Below are positions 1 to 6,447 of a stretch of DNA of 8,016 bases, piece by piece (positions within the stretch are counted from its first letter, which is position 1; every line of letters begins with the position of its first letter). The stretch covers positions 1 through 8,016 of the forward strand of contig JAUYDN010000182.1 of the NCBI GenBank assembly GCA_030691775.1. Reading direction: 5' to 3'. The notes below the pieces were generated by a model. That model searched no databases and was not told where the DNA came from. It worked only from the letters and a program-made list of their open reading frames with translations. Source of the stretch: Dehalococcoidia bacterium. GTDB lineage: Bacteria > Chloroflexota > Dehalococcoidia > Dehalococcoidales > Fen-1064. The position numbers and the translations under genes are program-made.

Positions 1-2
1 CG

Positions 3-146
3 GTTGCTGGCAGACTGCTCGGCTACCTCGATAGAAAGGTGGATGTCCGTCTCCCCGGTGGGACCCTCGGCGTGGAATGGGATGGGAAAGGCGAGGTGTT
101 TCTCAGCGGGCCCGCGGTCACGGTATACAATGGGGAATGGCATTGA
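3..146 (+). CDS. dapF: Diaminopimelate epimerase, C-terminal fragment (5' end outside window)
   Basis: Frame 3 is open from the window edge to a TGA at 144-146 and encodes the last 47 residues of a protein. The tail reads RLPGGTLGVEWDGKGEVF, then LSGPAVTVYNGEW. This is the characteristic C-terminal signature of diaminopimelate epimerase, a conserved LPGG-L-VEWD turn followed by a GPA-VY-GEW strand that closes the second half-barrel. The enzyme interconverts LL- and meso-diaminopimelate in the cytoplasm, giving the lysine precursor and, where present, the peptidoglycan cross-linking residue. The two catalytic cysteines lie upstream and cannot be checked. The gene next door, dapL, makes the LL-diaminopimelate that this enzyme uses, which supports the call. 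The end appears intact, not truncated. A 111-base gap separates it from dapL. Confidence 0.87.
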   Translation, partial: VAGRLLGYLDRKVDVRLPGGTLGVEWDGKGEVFLSGPAVTVYNGEWH

Positions 147-208
147 GTTAGCTATCGGCAATCAGCTGTCAGCATACAGTATACAATGACCACCCGGAAC
201 TAATAACC

Positions 209-237
209 AACAGCTGTTAACTGTAAACTGATAACTA
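209..237. repeat. Short palindrome plus degenerate heptamers ahead of dapL
   Basis: The dapF-dapL gap contains a perfect 10-bp palindrome, AACAGCTGTT (209-218). It runs into three degenerate 7-mers, TTAACTG (217-223), TAAACTG (224-230) and ATAACTA (231-237). This is just upstream of the dapL Shine-Dalgarno sequence AGGAG (247-251). The palindrome could be a protein-binding site or simple low-complexity drift. No clear promoter is visible, so I cannot say whether dapL has its own transcription start. Confidence 0.3.
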
Positions 238-257
238 TACTTAAACAGGAGTGTGAA

Positions 258-1445
258 ATGAGGCTTTCCAAAAAGGTTGAAAAACTACCGCCATATCTGT
301 TTGTTGAAATCAGCCGCAAGATTGCGGAACGGCGGGCACGCGGCGAGGACGTGGTCAGTTTTGGTATCGGCGACCCGGATATTCCCACCCCGCCCCACAT
401 CATCGAGCGGCTCTGCCAGGCGGCGCGTGACCCCGTGAATCACCGCTACCCGGAATCAGAAGGCTTGCCGGAACTGCGCAAGGCTATCGCTGGCTGGTAT
501 GAGAGACGTTTCGGGGTCGTACTCGACCCGGACAAAGAGGTAGCGCCACTCATCGGCAGTAAAGAGGGTATTGCCCACATTGCGTTCTGCCTTATCGACC
601 CGGGCGATTTTGCCCTCGTGCCCGACCCCGGCTACCCGGTCTATTCCATTGGAACAACGCTGGCAGGCGGACGTATATTCTACCTTTCCCTCAATGAGCG
701 GAACGGTTTTCTGCCCGATTTCAGCCGGGTGCCGGAAAGCGTGCTACAACAGGCGAAGGTGCTGTGGTTGAACTATCCGAATAATCCTACGGGCGCAGTC
801 GCCGACCTGCCGTTTTTCAACCGCGCCGTCGAGTTTGCAAAGAAGTACAACCTCTGCGTTTTGCATGATGGTCCCTATTCAGATGTTGCTTATGATGGTT
901 ACAAGCCGGTAAGTTTCCTGCAGGCCGAAGGCGCCCGGGAGGTCGGCATCGAATTTCATTCATTGTCCAAAAGCTACAATATGACCGGCTGGCGAATCGG
1001 GATGGCAGTGGGTAACGCCGAGGTCATCGGGGCGCTCAAGACGATGAAATCAAACCTCGATTCCGGCATCCCGCAGGCAATCCAGCTTATGGCAATCCAG
1101 GCGTTTAATGGTCCGCAGGACTGTATCAAAGAGCACAACGATATCTACCAGCGCCGGCGTGATTTGCTGGTTGAAACACTGAACAAAATGGGACTCCAGG
1201 CTACGCTACCAAAAGCCAGTCTCTATGTCTGGGCGAAGGTCCCGGAAGGCTATACCTCGGTCGAGTTTGCTAACGACCTGCTGGACAAATGCGGCGTCGT
1301 GGTCACGCCGGGCATCGGCTACGGACGGAACGGGGAAGGCTACGTGCGTCTCTCCCTCACCATCCAGGATGCCAACTTGCTGAAGGGGCTTTCCCGCATG
1401 GCAGGCTGGCGCGATAGCAAAAACATCCTCCGTTATAAGAAATAA
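258..1445 (+). CDS. dapL: LL-diaminopimelate aminotransferase
   Basis: This is a 395-residue fold-type I PLP aminotransferase (class I/II). DapL converts tetrahydrodipicolinate and glutamate directly to LL-diaminopimelate, bypassing the DapD/C/E acylation route. Visible landmarks are the N-terminal FGIGDPD-PTP segment (35-45), SKEG (101-104) in the cofactor phosphate region, NYPNNPTG (172-179), HDGPYSD (203-209) with the pyridine-nitrogen Asp204 and Tyr207, and SLSKSYNMTGWR (235-246) with the Schiff-base lysine Lys238. The substrate-carboxylate arginine is Arg364 in YVRLSL. The length is normal for the family. ATG 258 is chosen because AGGAG at 247-251 lies 6 bases upstream and the protein begins with the expected short helix. 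An aspartate or other aminotransferase of the same class is the alternative, but the dapF neighbour and the overall sequence favour DapL. hflX follows after 79 bases to its first usual start codon, probably in the same transcript. Confidence 0.9.
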   Translation: MRLSKKVEKLPPYLFVEISRKIAERRARGEDVVSFGIGDPDIPTPPHIIERLCQAARDPVNHRYPESEGLPELRKAIAGWYERRFGVVLDPDKEVAPLIGSKEGIAHIAFCLIDPGDFALVPDPGYPVYSIGTTLAGGRIFYLSLNERNGFLPDFSRVPESVLQQAKVLWLNYPNNPTGAVADLPFFNRAVEFAKKYNLCVLHDGPYSDVAYDGYKPVSFLQAEGAREVGIEFHSLSKSYNMTGWRIGMAVGNAEVIGALKTMKSNLDSGIPQAIQLMAIQAFNGPQDCIKEHNDIYQRRRDLLVETLNKMGLQATLPKASLYVWAKVPEGYTSVEFANDLLDKCGVVVTPGIGYGRNGEGYVRLSLTIQDANLLKGLSRMAGWRDSKNILRYKK

Positions 1446-1462
1446 CTTGACATAATGTTAGC

Positions 1463-1470
1463 AGGGGAGA
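1463..1470 (+). promoter_or_regulatory. Shine-Dalgarno sequence suggesting an upstream hflX start
   Basis: AGGGGAGA lies 6 bases before ATA 1477 and 9 bases before ATA 1480, both in the hflX frame, but over 50 bases before the first conventional start, GTG 1525. The spacing suits initiation near 1477-1480 and not at 1525. The upstream stop in this frame is TAG 1459-1461, so any in-frame start must lie downstream of it. Confidence 0.5.
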
Positions 1471-1524
1471 ACGGGAATAATAAAAACAATTGCCGTTGAG
1501 CCACCACCGGAACGAGCTTTTCTT

Positions 1525-2649
1525 GTGACGGTGACGGTTAAGGGTGAACCGCAGGACGTCTCCCCGGAAGCATCGCAGGAAGAGCTGACGCAACTTGCCA
1601 TTTCCGCCGGCGCACGGGTAGTCGGCAAGTTCATACAGCACCTCCCCGCGCCGTCACATACTTTCTACATCGGCAAGGGCAAACTCGAGGAGCTAAAATC
1701 TCTCAGGGAAAAGCTCGATTACTCGGTAGTCATCTTCGATGACGAACTTTTACCTCTCCAGCAGAGGAACCTGGAAGAGGCTCTCGAGGTAAAGGTCATC
1801 GACCGGGTTGCCCTGATACTGGACATTTTTTCCAGGCGTGCCCGTACCAGAGAGGGCAAACTCCAGGTAGAACTGGCGCAACACCGGTACCTGTTACCGC
1901 GCCTGACAGGCCAGTGGAGCCACCTGGAACGGCTGGGGGGTGGAATCGGGACGCGTGGTCCCGGTGAATCACAGTTGGAGACCGACCGGCGTCTTATCCG
2001 TAAACGTATACAGCGGCTCGAAGACCAGTTGGAAAAAGTGCGCACTCAGCGCCTTCTTTATCGCCGCCGCCGGCAACGGAGCGGCATCCAGGTTGTTTCT
2101 CTGGTCGGCTACACGAATACGGGTAAAAGCACGTTGATGAACGCATTAGCCCAAACGGGTATTGCCAGCGAAGATATGCCCTTTACTACCCTCGACCCCA
2201 CCACCCGTAGAATCCGGTTGCCAGAAGGCCGGGCTATTCTGTTAAGCGATACGGTAGGTTTTATCCGTAAACTGCCGCCAGCAATTATCTCAGCTTTCCG
2301 GGCAACGCTTGAAGAGCTTGACGATGCCGACCTGCTCCTCAACATTGTCGATTTCTCCTCCCCGAATGCGCCACAGGAGAATCAAACGGTGGAAGATATA
2401 CTTAAAGACCTGGGTCTGAAAGATAAACCGCGTATCACAGTCCTGAATAAAATCGACCGTCTCCTTGACAAAGACCGTAATTGGACGGAACAACAGGCAC
2501 TGGACTTTTTTCTCACAACGCACCCGCCGACCAACCTCGACACCGCTTTGGTTTCCGCGCTGAAAAAGTGGGGGTTGTCCCTTTTACTTCAGCAGATAAC
2601 AAAGAAGTTAGCCTCAAGGGATAGTTCATCACTCCAGACGCGAGTGTAA
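1525..2649 (+). CDS. hflX: Ribosome-associated GTPase HflX (start probably further upstream, near 1477)
   Basis: From GTG 1525 this is 374 residues of an Obg-HflX GTPase, which binds the 50S subunit and splits or rescues stalled 70S ribosomes, especially under stress. The N-terminal HflX domain (about 1-180) contains TFYIGKGKLEEL (46-57) and the family hallmark RGPGESQLETDRR (144-156), followed by a coiled helix rich in charged residues. The G domain has Walker A/G1 GYTNTGKS (195-202), G3 DTVGFI (242-247), G4 NKID (308-311) and a G5-like SALKKWG (344-350). The open frame continues upstream to 1462 and encodes PPPERAFLV directly before GTG 1525. ERA-LV is conserved at HflX N-termini, so the real protein is probably about 15-16 residues longer and begins at a non-standard codon (ATA 1477 or 1480) behind AGGGGAGA. 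GTG 1525 has only a weak GGAACGAG upstream. The identity is certain; the start is not. Confidence 0.93.
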   Translation: MTVTVKGEPQDVSPEASQEELTQLAISAGARVVGKFIQHLPAPSHTFYIGKGKLEELKSLREKLDYSVVIFDDELLPLQQRNLEEALEVKVIDRVALILDIFSRRARTREGKLQVELAQHRYLLPRLTGQWSHLERLGGGIGTRGPGESQLETDRRLIRKRIQRLEDQLEKVRTQRLLYRRRRQRSGIQVVSLVGYTNTGKSTLMNALAQTGIASEDMPFTTLDPTTRRIRLPEGRAILLSDTVGFIRKLPPAIISAFRATLEELDDADLLLNIVDFSSPNAPQENQTVEDILKDLGLKDKPRITVLNKIDRLLDKDRNWTEQQALDFFLTTHPPTNLDTALVSALKKWGLSLLLQQITKKLASRDSSSLQTRV

Positions 2650-3363
2650 AACCGTCTGTAAGCCAAAAATAAGCCACCAAAATGGTTTTTAATGGTTAAT
2701 ATACCAGTTAGTCATACAAATTACGGTGCTACCAAGTCGTTAAGTTCCATTTTATCTAAATTTGTTATCATTCCGATTTTTAAAATGATTTGTTTAACAT
2801 AATTATATACCCACGATAACCGTTACTGTTCGCTCTACGCACGTTTGAACAAATGGTTCTGTGAAGAGCTATTGTTTTAGCAGAGGAGCAAAAAGCGCAT
2901 AGTGGCGAACGCGTTCCTTTCTATATGTGACGGCTCCGGGAAGAGTAGAACACCAGCGACAATGGAATCTGCCTATCTGTGATTATGTCAACAGCATTGT
3001 CAGGAGTATTTACTATATGGGCGCATAATATATGTTATGTGAAGTCTTTTCAGCGTGAGACGTCCTGATGCTTTGAGTTGTCACCCATACCCCTATTATC
3101 GTACTAACGGACTTTGGGAGTGGGGAGTGGAGGACGCGCACAAAATGATACCGAAGGAGCAAAATGACCAGCGGCTCTCTTTATTTCCCGGCAAAATGTG
3201 CTATCGGCCATTCTGGACCGCAAAACCTGAATTGCTTGACCGTAGGTTAATAATGCGGAACCTGTGGGTTACCACTGCTGTAATCTTGATTGTGACAGAT
3301 ATTTATCTACCGTTCAGTCTCCATTAAAATCTGAACCGCATATTATGTAAAGTAGTGTCGACA
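2650..3363. other. AT-rich stretch without a convincing gene
   Basis: About 0.7 kb follows hflX. Its base composition is clearly richer in A and T than the flanking genes, especially at 2690-2830. I see no tRNA or rRNA, transposase, or protein I recognise on either strand. Details present are a perfect 10-bp palindrome GAACGCGTTC (2907-2916) and a 28-codon reading frame at 3164-3250 with AAGGAG placed 4 bases ahead of its ATG. A 90-codon plus-strand frame covers 3055-3327 but has no ribosome site and no recognisable protein character. The region most likely contains decayed sequence and the promoter region for the broken lipoprotein gene at 3364. Confidence 0.55.
2676..2690 (+). terminator. 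Weak candidate terminator after hflX
   Basis: Twenty-six bases after the hflX stop, ACCA (2676-2679) and TGGT (2683-2686) form a 4-bp stem around AAA and are followed by TTTT (2687-2690). The position and T-run suit a Rho-independent terminator, but the stem is too short to be convincing. Confidence 0.22.
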
Positions 3364-3559
3364 ATGAATAAATATGTGTCTGTTTTGTCATTAGTTATAG
3401 TAGCTATATTGGTCGTCACGACCGGTTGTGCTAAATCCCCTACCCAGACTTCACCACAGCGATGCAGGGACGCATACCGGGTCAGGCGCAGGTGACGGGG
3501 CTTTACCAGCGGCAGTAATCGAACTGGAAAACAGCCCAATTCACCGGCGTTCCGGATAA
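3364..3559 (+). pseudogene. Remnant of a secreted lipoprotein gene, frameshifted
   Basis: ATG 3364 opens a 43-codon frame ending at TGA 3493-3495. The translation begins MNKYVSVLSLVIVAILVV and continues TTGCAKSPTQTSP. It has a short basic start, a hydrophobic helix of about 15 residues, a cysteine at position 22 preceded by T-T-G, and a Ser/Thr/Pro-rich linker, the layout of a type II (lipoprotein) signal peptide. The -3 residue is Thr where Leu is usual, so the lipobox is imperfect. After the linker this frame turns into arginine-rich nonsense. The next frame, from 3458, gives SDAGTHTGSGAGDG, then ALPAAVIELENSP, a natural continuation of a lipoprotein linker, before a TAA at 3557-3559. I infer a frameshift near 3455-3462 and loss of the remaining gene. 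The missing part may have been a transporter binding protein, but nothing shows this. No clear ribosome site precedes the ATG. Confidence 0.55.
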
Positions 3560-3704
3560 TCGTGGTTCCCGTTTTGGAAAGAGCTCTTGCGAGCACACTG
3601 ATGAGTTACGCGCGTTTCAAATTGCCGTGTCGCTGCGGGCCACAATACAGGCAAGGTTAAAATATCCCCACATCAGGGCTTTGCCCCAAAAGCGCTCTTC
3701 TTTA

Positions 3705-3817
3705 TCACTCTGACCCCGATGGAAATCGGGGGAAGGGTCTCGTGCCTGCTTAGTAGGCTGGGAGATTCTTCGTTCTCCCGAGTGCATCGTTCCCGATGAC
3801 ATCGGGACTCAGAATGA
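3705..3817. repeat. Palindromic MITE-like element with four stem-loops
   Basis: The element is bounded by inverted ends TCACTCTGA (3705-3713) and TCAGAATGA (3809-3817), which match at 8 of 9 positions when one is reverse-complemented. Each end continues into its own hairpin: CCCCGAT-GGAA-ATCGGGG (3714-3731) and TCCCGAT-GAC-ATCGGGA (3791-3807). The terminal inverted repeats are therefore about 27 bp each. Between them are GCCTGC-TTA-GTAGGC, with one G-T pair (3744-3758), and GGGAGA with an 8-base loop and TCTCCC (3760-3779). The core includes GAGATTCTTCG, a word I recall from dispersed repeats in Chloroflexota and other environmental genomes. No transposase is encoded and no clear target-site duplication is seen, so it would be non-autonomous. 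A further GGGC-TTT-GCCC hairpin lies just outside, at 3676-3686. Confidence 0.6.
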
Positions 3818-3966
3818 CATTTGAGGCAACGCCCCGCAATCAGAAAGGGATTGTATACTCAATGTGAGATTGACACACGGCATCCTGATTTTTACCGGAA
3901 GTCCACGCAAAGACATCTCTCCCCTATAGGCGTTAGTAAATTAGCAACGCGTGCCAAATACCCCCT

Positions 3967-5178
3967 CTACTCAACAACTCCCTCCGCCACCAGGTCGCCT
4001 ATTTCCTCATCGGACATGCCGAGTATTTCCTTGAAGACGTATTCATTATGTTCTCCCATCAGTGGGGCGGGGTGGATATCGTGGGATACTTTCGATAGTT
4101 TATAGGGCGGGGCTATCGTGAAATATTTCCCCATCTCGGCGGGCTCTATTTCCGGATAGTAGTTGCGTTCTTTCAAGTGAAGGTCACGGTCGATCAGGTC
4201 TTCGCTGTCCTGTACGACGCCAGCATTAACCCCTGCCGCTTGCATTATGGTCATCACCCTTTCCGGCGGATGGTTGACACTCCAGGTTTCAATCAACCTT
4301 TCCATCTCATCCTCGTTTTCTTTCCTTCCCAGAAGGGTATTGAACCTGGGTTCCTTAGTCCAATCAGGGTTACCGATAATCTTACAGAAACTCTGCCATT
4401 CTTCATCATTTAATGCGGCAACGACGCACCACCTTTCTTCGCCACGACACCGGAAAGCACCGTGCGGAGAGGCATGAGTGGAACGGTTTCCCATCCTCCC
4501 CGCCACACGCCCATTTACCGTGTAGTCGAGAATCAGCGGGGCGATAAAGTTAACACATCCTTCGAACTGTGCCATGTCCAGGTGCACACCTTTGCCGGTC
4601 CGCCGGCGATAATCTAATGCCGCCAGAATCGCCAGGGCATTGTAGCGCGGGGCGATAAAATCCGTATAATGTCCCAGGTCGGCCGGTTCCCGGTCGGGCC
4701 AGCCGGCGACGTGCGTAAAGCCCGATAGCGCCGTCAACTGGGCGCCGAAACCCGGCATATTGGTGTACGGACCCGTCTGCCCCATCATGGCGGCGCTGAG
4801 CATAATGATATCCGGCTTGATTCTCTTCAGCTCTGCGTAGCTCAAACCCATCTTCTCCATCGCACCGCCAGCGAAATTTTCCGTGACCACGTCTGCCCAG
4901 GCAACCAGTTTCTTGGCAATCTCAATGCCTTTAGGTTTAGAGAGGTTCAGGGTGATGCTCTTCTTGCTGGAGTTGATGATATTGAAAATCCCGCCGCGGT
5001 TATAGCCCACGATGTTATCTTTGAATGGAGGCGAGACACGCCAGACATCCGGGCGGCTCTTGCCTTCTATCTTGATGACCTGCGCGCCCTGGTCAGCCAG
5101 CGTCTTGGTGGTCATCGGTCCCACCCAGACCCAGCAAAAATCGCAGATTTTAACCCCTTCCAGTAATCTCTTTCTCAT
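3967..5178 (-). CDS. Family III (CaiB/BaiF) CoA-transferase, subunit with catalytic Asp
   Basis: The call is 403 residues from ATG 5178; an in-frame ATG at 5190 would add four. The protein moves CoA between carboxylic acids through enzyme-bound acyl anhydrides, in the cytoplasm. Family features are the N-terminal LADQGAQVIKIEG (27-39), the TENFAGG turn (99-105), GQTGPY (133-138), TGKGVHLDM (194-202) and the C-terminal PLMGEHNEYV (372-381). The segment GHYTDFIAP places Asp173 where the catalytic aspartate of formyl-CoA transferase and CaiB lies. ATG 5178 is preferred because GGAGG sits 5 bases upstream. ATG 5190 begins inside that region and has AAGGA at 3 bases. The neighbouring CoA-transferase gene ends at 5197, only 18 bases before ATG 5178, so the two are one operon and likely translationally coupled. 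The length is normal. The substrate is unknown. The partner gene suggests a heteromer of the benzylsuccinate CoA-transferase (BbsE/BbsF) kind. Confidence 0.88.
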   Translation of the reverse strand: MRKRLLEGVKICDFCWVWVGPMTTKTLADQGAQVIKIEGKSRPDVWRVSPPFKDNIVGYNRGGIFNIINSSKKSITLNLSKPKGIEIAKKLVAWADVVTENFAGGAMEKMGLSYAELKRIKPDIIMLSAAMMGQTGPYTNMPGFGAQLTALSGFTHVAGWPDREPADLGHYTDFIAPRYNALAILAALDYRRRTGKGVHLDMAQFEGCVNFIAPLILDYTVNGRVAGRMGNRSTHASPHGAFRCRGEERWCVVAALNDEEWQSFCKIIGNPDWTKEPRFNTLLGRKENEDEMERLIETWSVNHPPERVMTIMQAAGVNAGVVQDSEDLIDRDLHLKERNYYPEIEPAEMGKYFTIAPPYKLSKVSHDIHPAPLMGEHNEYVFKEILGMSDEEIGDLVAEGVVE

Positions 5179-5196
5179 CATTACCTCCATCTGTCC

Positions 5197-6441
5197 TTAG
5201 AGCACCCCTGCCTGCTTCAGTGTTAAAATTTCCTCCCGAGTTATGCCCAGCTCCTTCTCGTATACCTCTTCATTGTGCTCGCCGATTAGCGGTGCACGGC
5301 GTGATATGCCGAGGGGCTGACCGACAACATTCGCAAAGGGTCCGGGGTAAGTTAGCTCCACGTCGAGTTCCGGGTGCTTTACCTGTCTCCAGAAGCCGCG
5401 GGCGGCTAACTGAGGACTTTCCAGAATATCACGGGTGGTCGATACCGGGTAGAGTAACAAACGGCGTTTCACCGCACCGTCGAACAACTCCGCTTTCGTG
5501 TGTGACATGAAGAACCTGGCGGTTGGTTCAGCCATACGGTCGACGGCTTCCTGTCCAGCCTGCCGCATATCGAGTTTGTCCCAATCGATGCCTTTCAGGT
5601 ATTCATCAGCGAAACCCTCTTCCTGCATCCACTCCACGAGGGGCGAACTGCGCCGCGAACCCTGAGAACCGGCGGCGTAGAACCACATCACCATACCATC
5701 CTTACAGGGCCAGAGGTATTTTGTTGCCAGCCCAGCCCCGCCTATCCTCAACTCGCGCCGCCCCTTGATTTTCATCAGTACCCACCCAACCGGCGGTACA
5801 CCGCGTCCGCCTGCTTCCTGGATTGAAACATCGACGTGCTGACCTTCTCCGGTCGACCAGCGGTCGTAGAGAGCCATCATCGCTCCCACACCACCTTCGA
5901 TGCCGGCGGCGACGAAAGTCTGGGCATGGTGGCTAATCTGAATGGGTGCGCGGTCAGCATCGCCCCGTGCGCCCATAAACCCGCACATTGCCCAGGTGAC
6001 GATGCCGGAGTCTTTATAATCCCTGTGCGGACCAGTCTGTCCAAAAGGACTGATAGAGACCATGATAACGCGGGGATTAATTTTCTCCAGACTGGAGTAC
6101 CCCAGTCCGATGCTGTCCATATATCCCGGCGGGAAGCTTTCCAGGACAAAATCGGCGGTCTTAACCAGCTTTTTTAAAATTTCCCGTCCATCAGCAGACC
6201 TTATATCCAGGGTTATCCCCCGCTTGTTAGTGTTGAACGCAAACCAGAAGAGACTTTTTTCCGGATGGGGTTCGTCGTGGTAGAAAGGACCTAGATTGCG
6301 CACGGGGTCGCCTCCCGGCGGTTCGATTTTGATGACATCCGCACCCAGGTCACCGAGTAATTTACCGCAGAAGACCCCCTTTTCATCGGTGAGGTCTAAG
6401 ACCCGGTAGAGGCTGAGCAAACCCTTGTTCGTGTCTTCCAT
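5197..6441 (-). CDS. Family III CoA-transferase-like subunit lacking the catalytic Asp
   Basis: The call is 414 residues from ATG 6441; GTG 6447 would add two. It is the first gene of the minus-strand pair. It has the CaiB/BaiF fold markers: VLDLTDEKGVFCGKLLGDLG (15-34), VIKIEPPGGDPVR (36-48), SPFGQTGPH (131-139), STGEGQHVDVS (196-206) and PLIGEHNEEVY (384-394). The VLDLTD-G-CGKLL-DLGADVIKIEPPGGD start resembles the BbsE-like branch. Where the partner protein has its catalytic Asp173, this one reads SHHAQTFVAA (170-179), with Gln174 at the aligned position and no Asp or Glu. It may therefore be a structural or CoA-binding subunit of a heteromer. ATG 6441 is chosen because AAGGA lies 8 bases upstream. 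The GGAAAGGAAGGA tract could also serve GTG 6447. It probably begins the transcript from the divergent region on its right. Confidence 0.85.
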   Translation of the reverse strand: MEDTNKGLLSLYRVLDLTDEKGVFCGKLLGDLGADVIKIEPPGGDPVRNLGPFYHDEPHPEKSLFWFAFNTNKRGITLDIRSADGREILKKLVKTADFVLESFPPGYMDSIGLGYSSLEKINPRVIMVSISPFGQTGPHRDYKDSGIVTWAMCGFMGARGDADRAPIQISHHAQTFVAAGIEGGVGAMMALYDRWSTGEGQHVDVSIQEAGGRGVPPVGWVLMKIKGRRELRIGGAGLATKYLWPCKDGMVMWFYAAGSQGSRRSSPLVEWMQEEGFADEYLKGIDWDKLDMRQAGQEAVDRMAEPTARFFMSHTKAELFDGAVKRRLLLYPVSTTRDILESPQLAARGFWRQVKHPELDVELTYPGPFANVVGQPLGISRRAPLIGEHNEEVYEKELGITREEILTLKQAGVL

Positions 6442-6447
6442 CTGCAC

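Noticed and set aside
1447..1452. Perfect TTGACA -35-like hexamer after dapL
   Set aside because: No -10-like hexamer at 16-18 bases; the nearest TAATAA is about 25 bases away. Read-through from dapL is the simpler view.
2828..2910. GTTCGC ... GCGAAC inverted repeat as the ends of a small insertion
   Set aside because: Only 6 bp, no flanking duplication, and nothing between the copies suggests a mobile element.
3055..3327. 90-codon plus-strand reading frame starting at GTG
   Set aside because: No ribosome-binding site before it, no recognisable motif, odd composition, and it lies in AT-rich drifting sequence.
3617..3802. 61-codon minus-strand reading frame
   Set aside because: It runs through the palindromic element, and its sequence is explained by the hairpins. 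Spurious frames across such repeats are common.
3930..3950. GCGTT/AACGC stem-loop just beyond the end of the CoA-transferase operon as its terminator
   Set aside because: Only 5 bp with an 11-base loop and no T-run on the minus strand.
3821..4105. 94-codon plus-strand frame
   Set aside because: Its second half is antisense to the 3' end of a clear CoA-transferase gene. It has no ribosome site and no protein signature.
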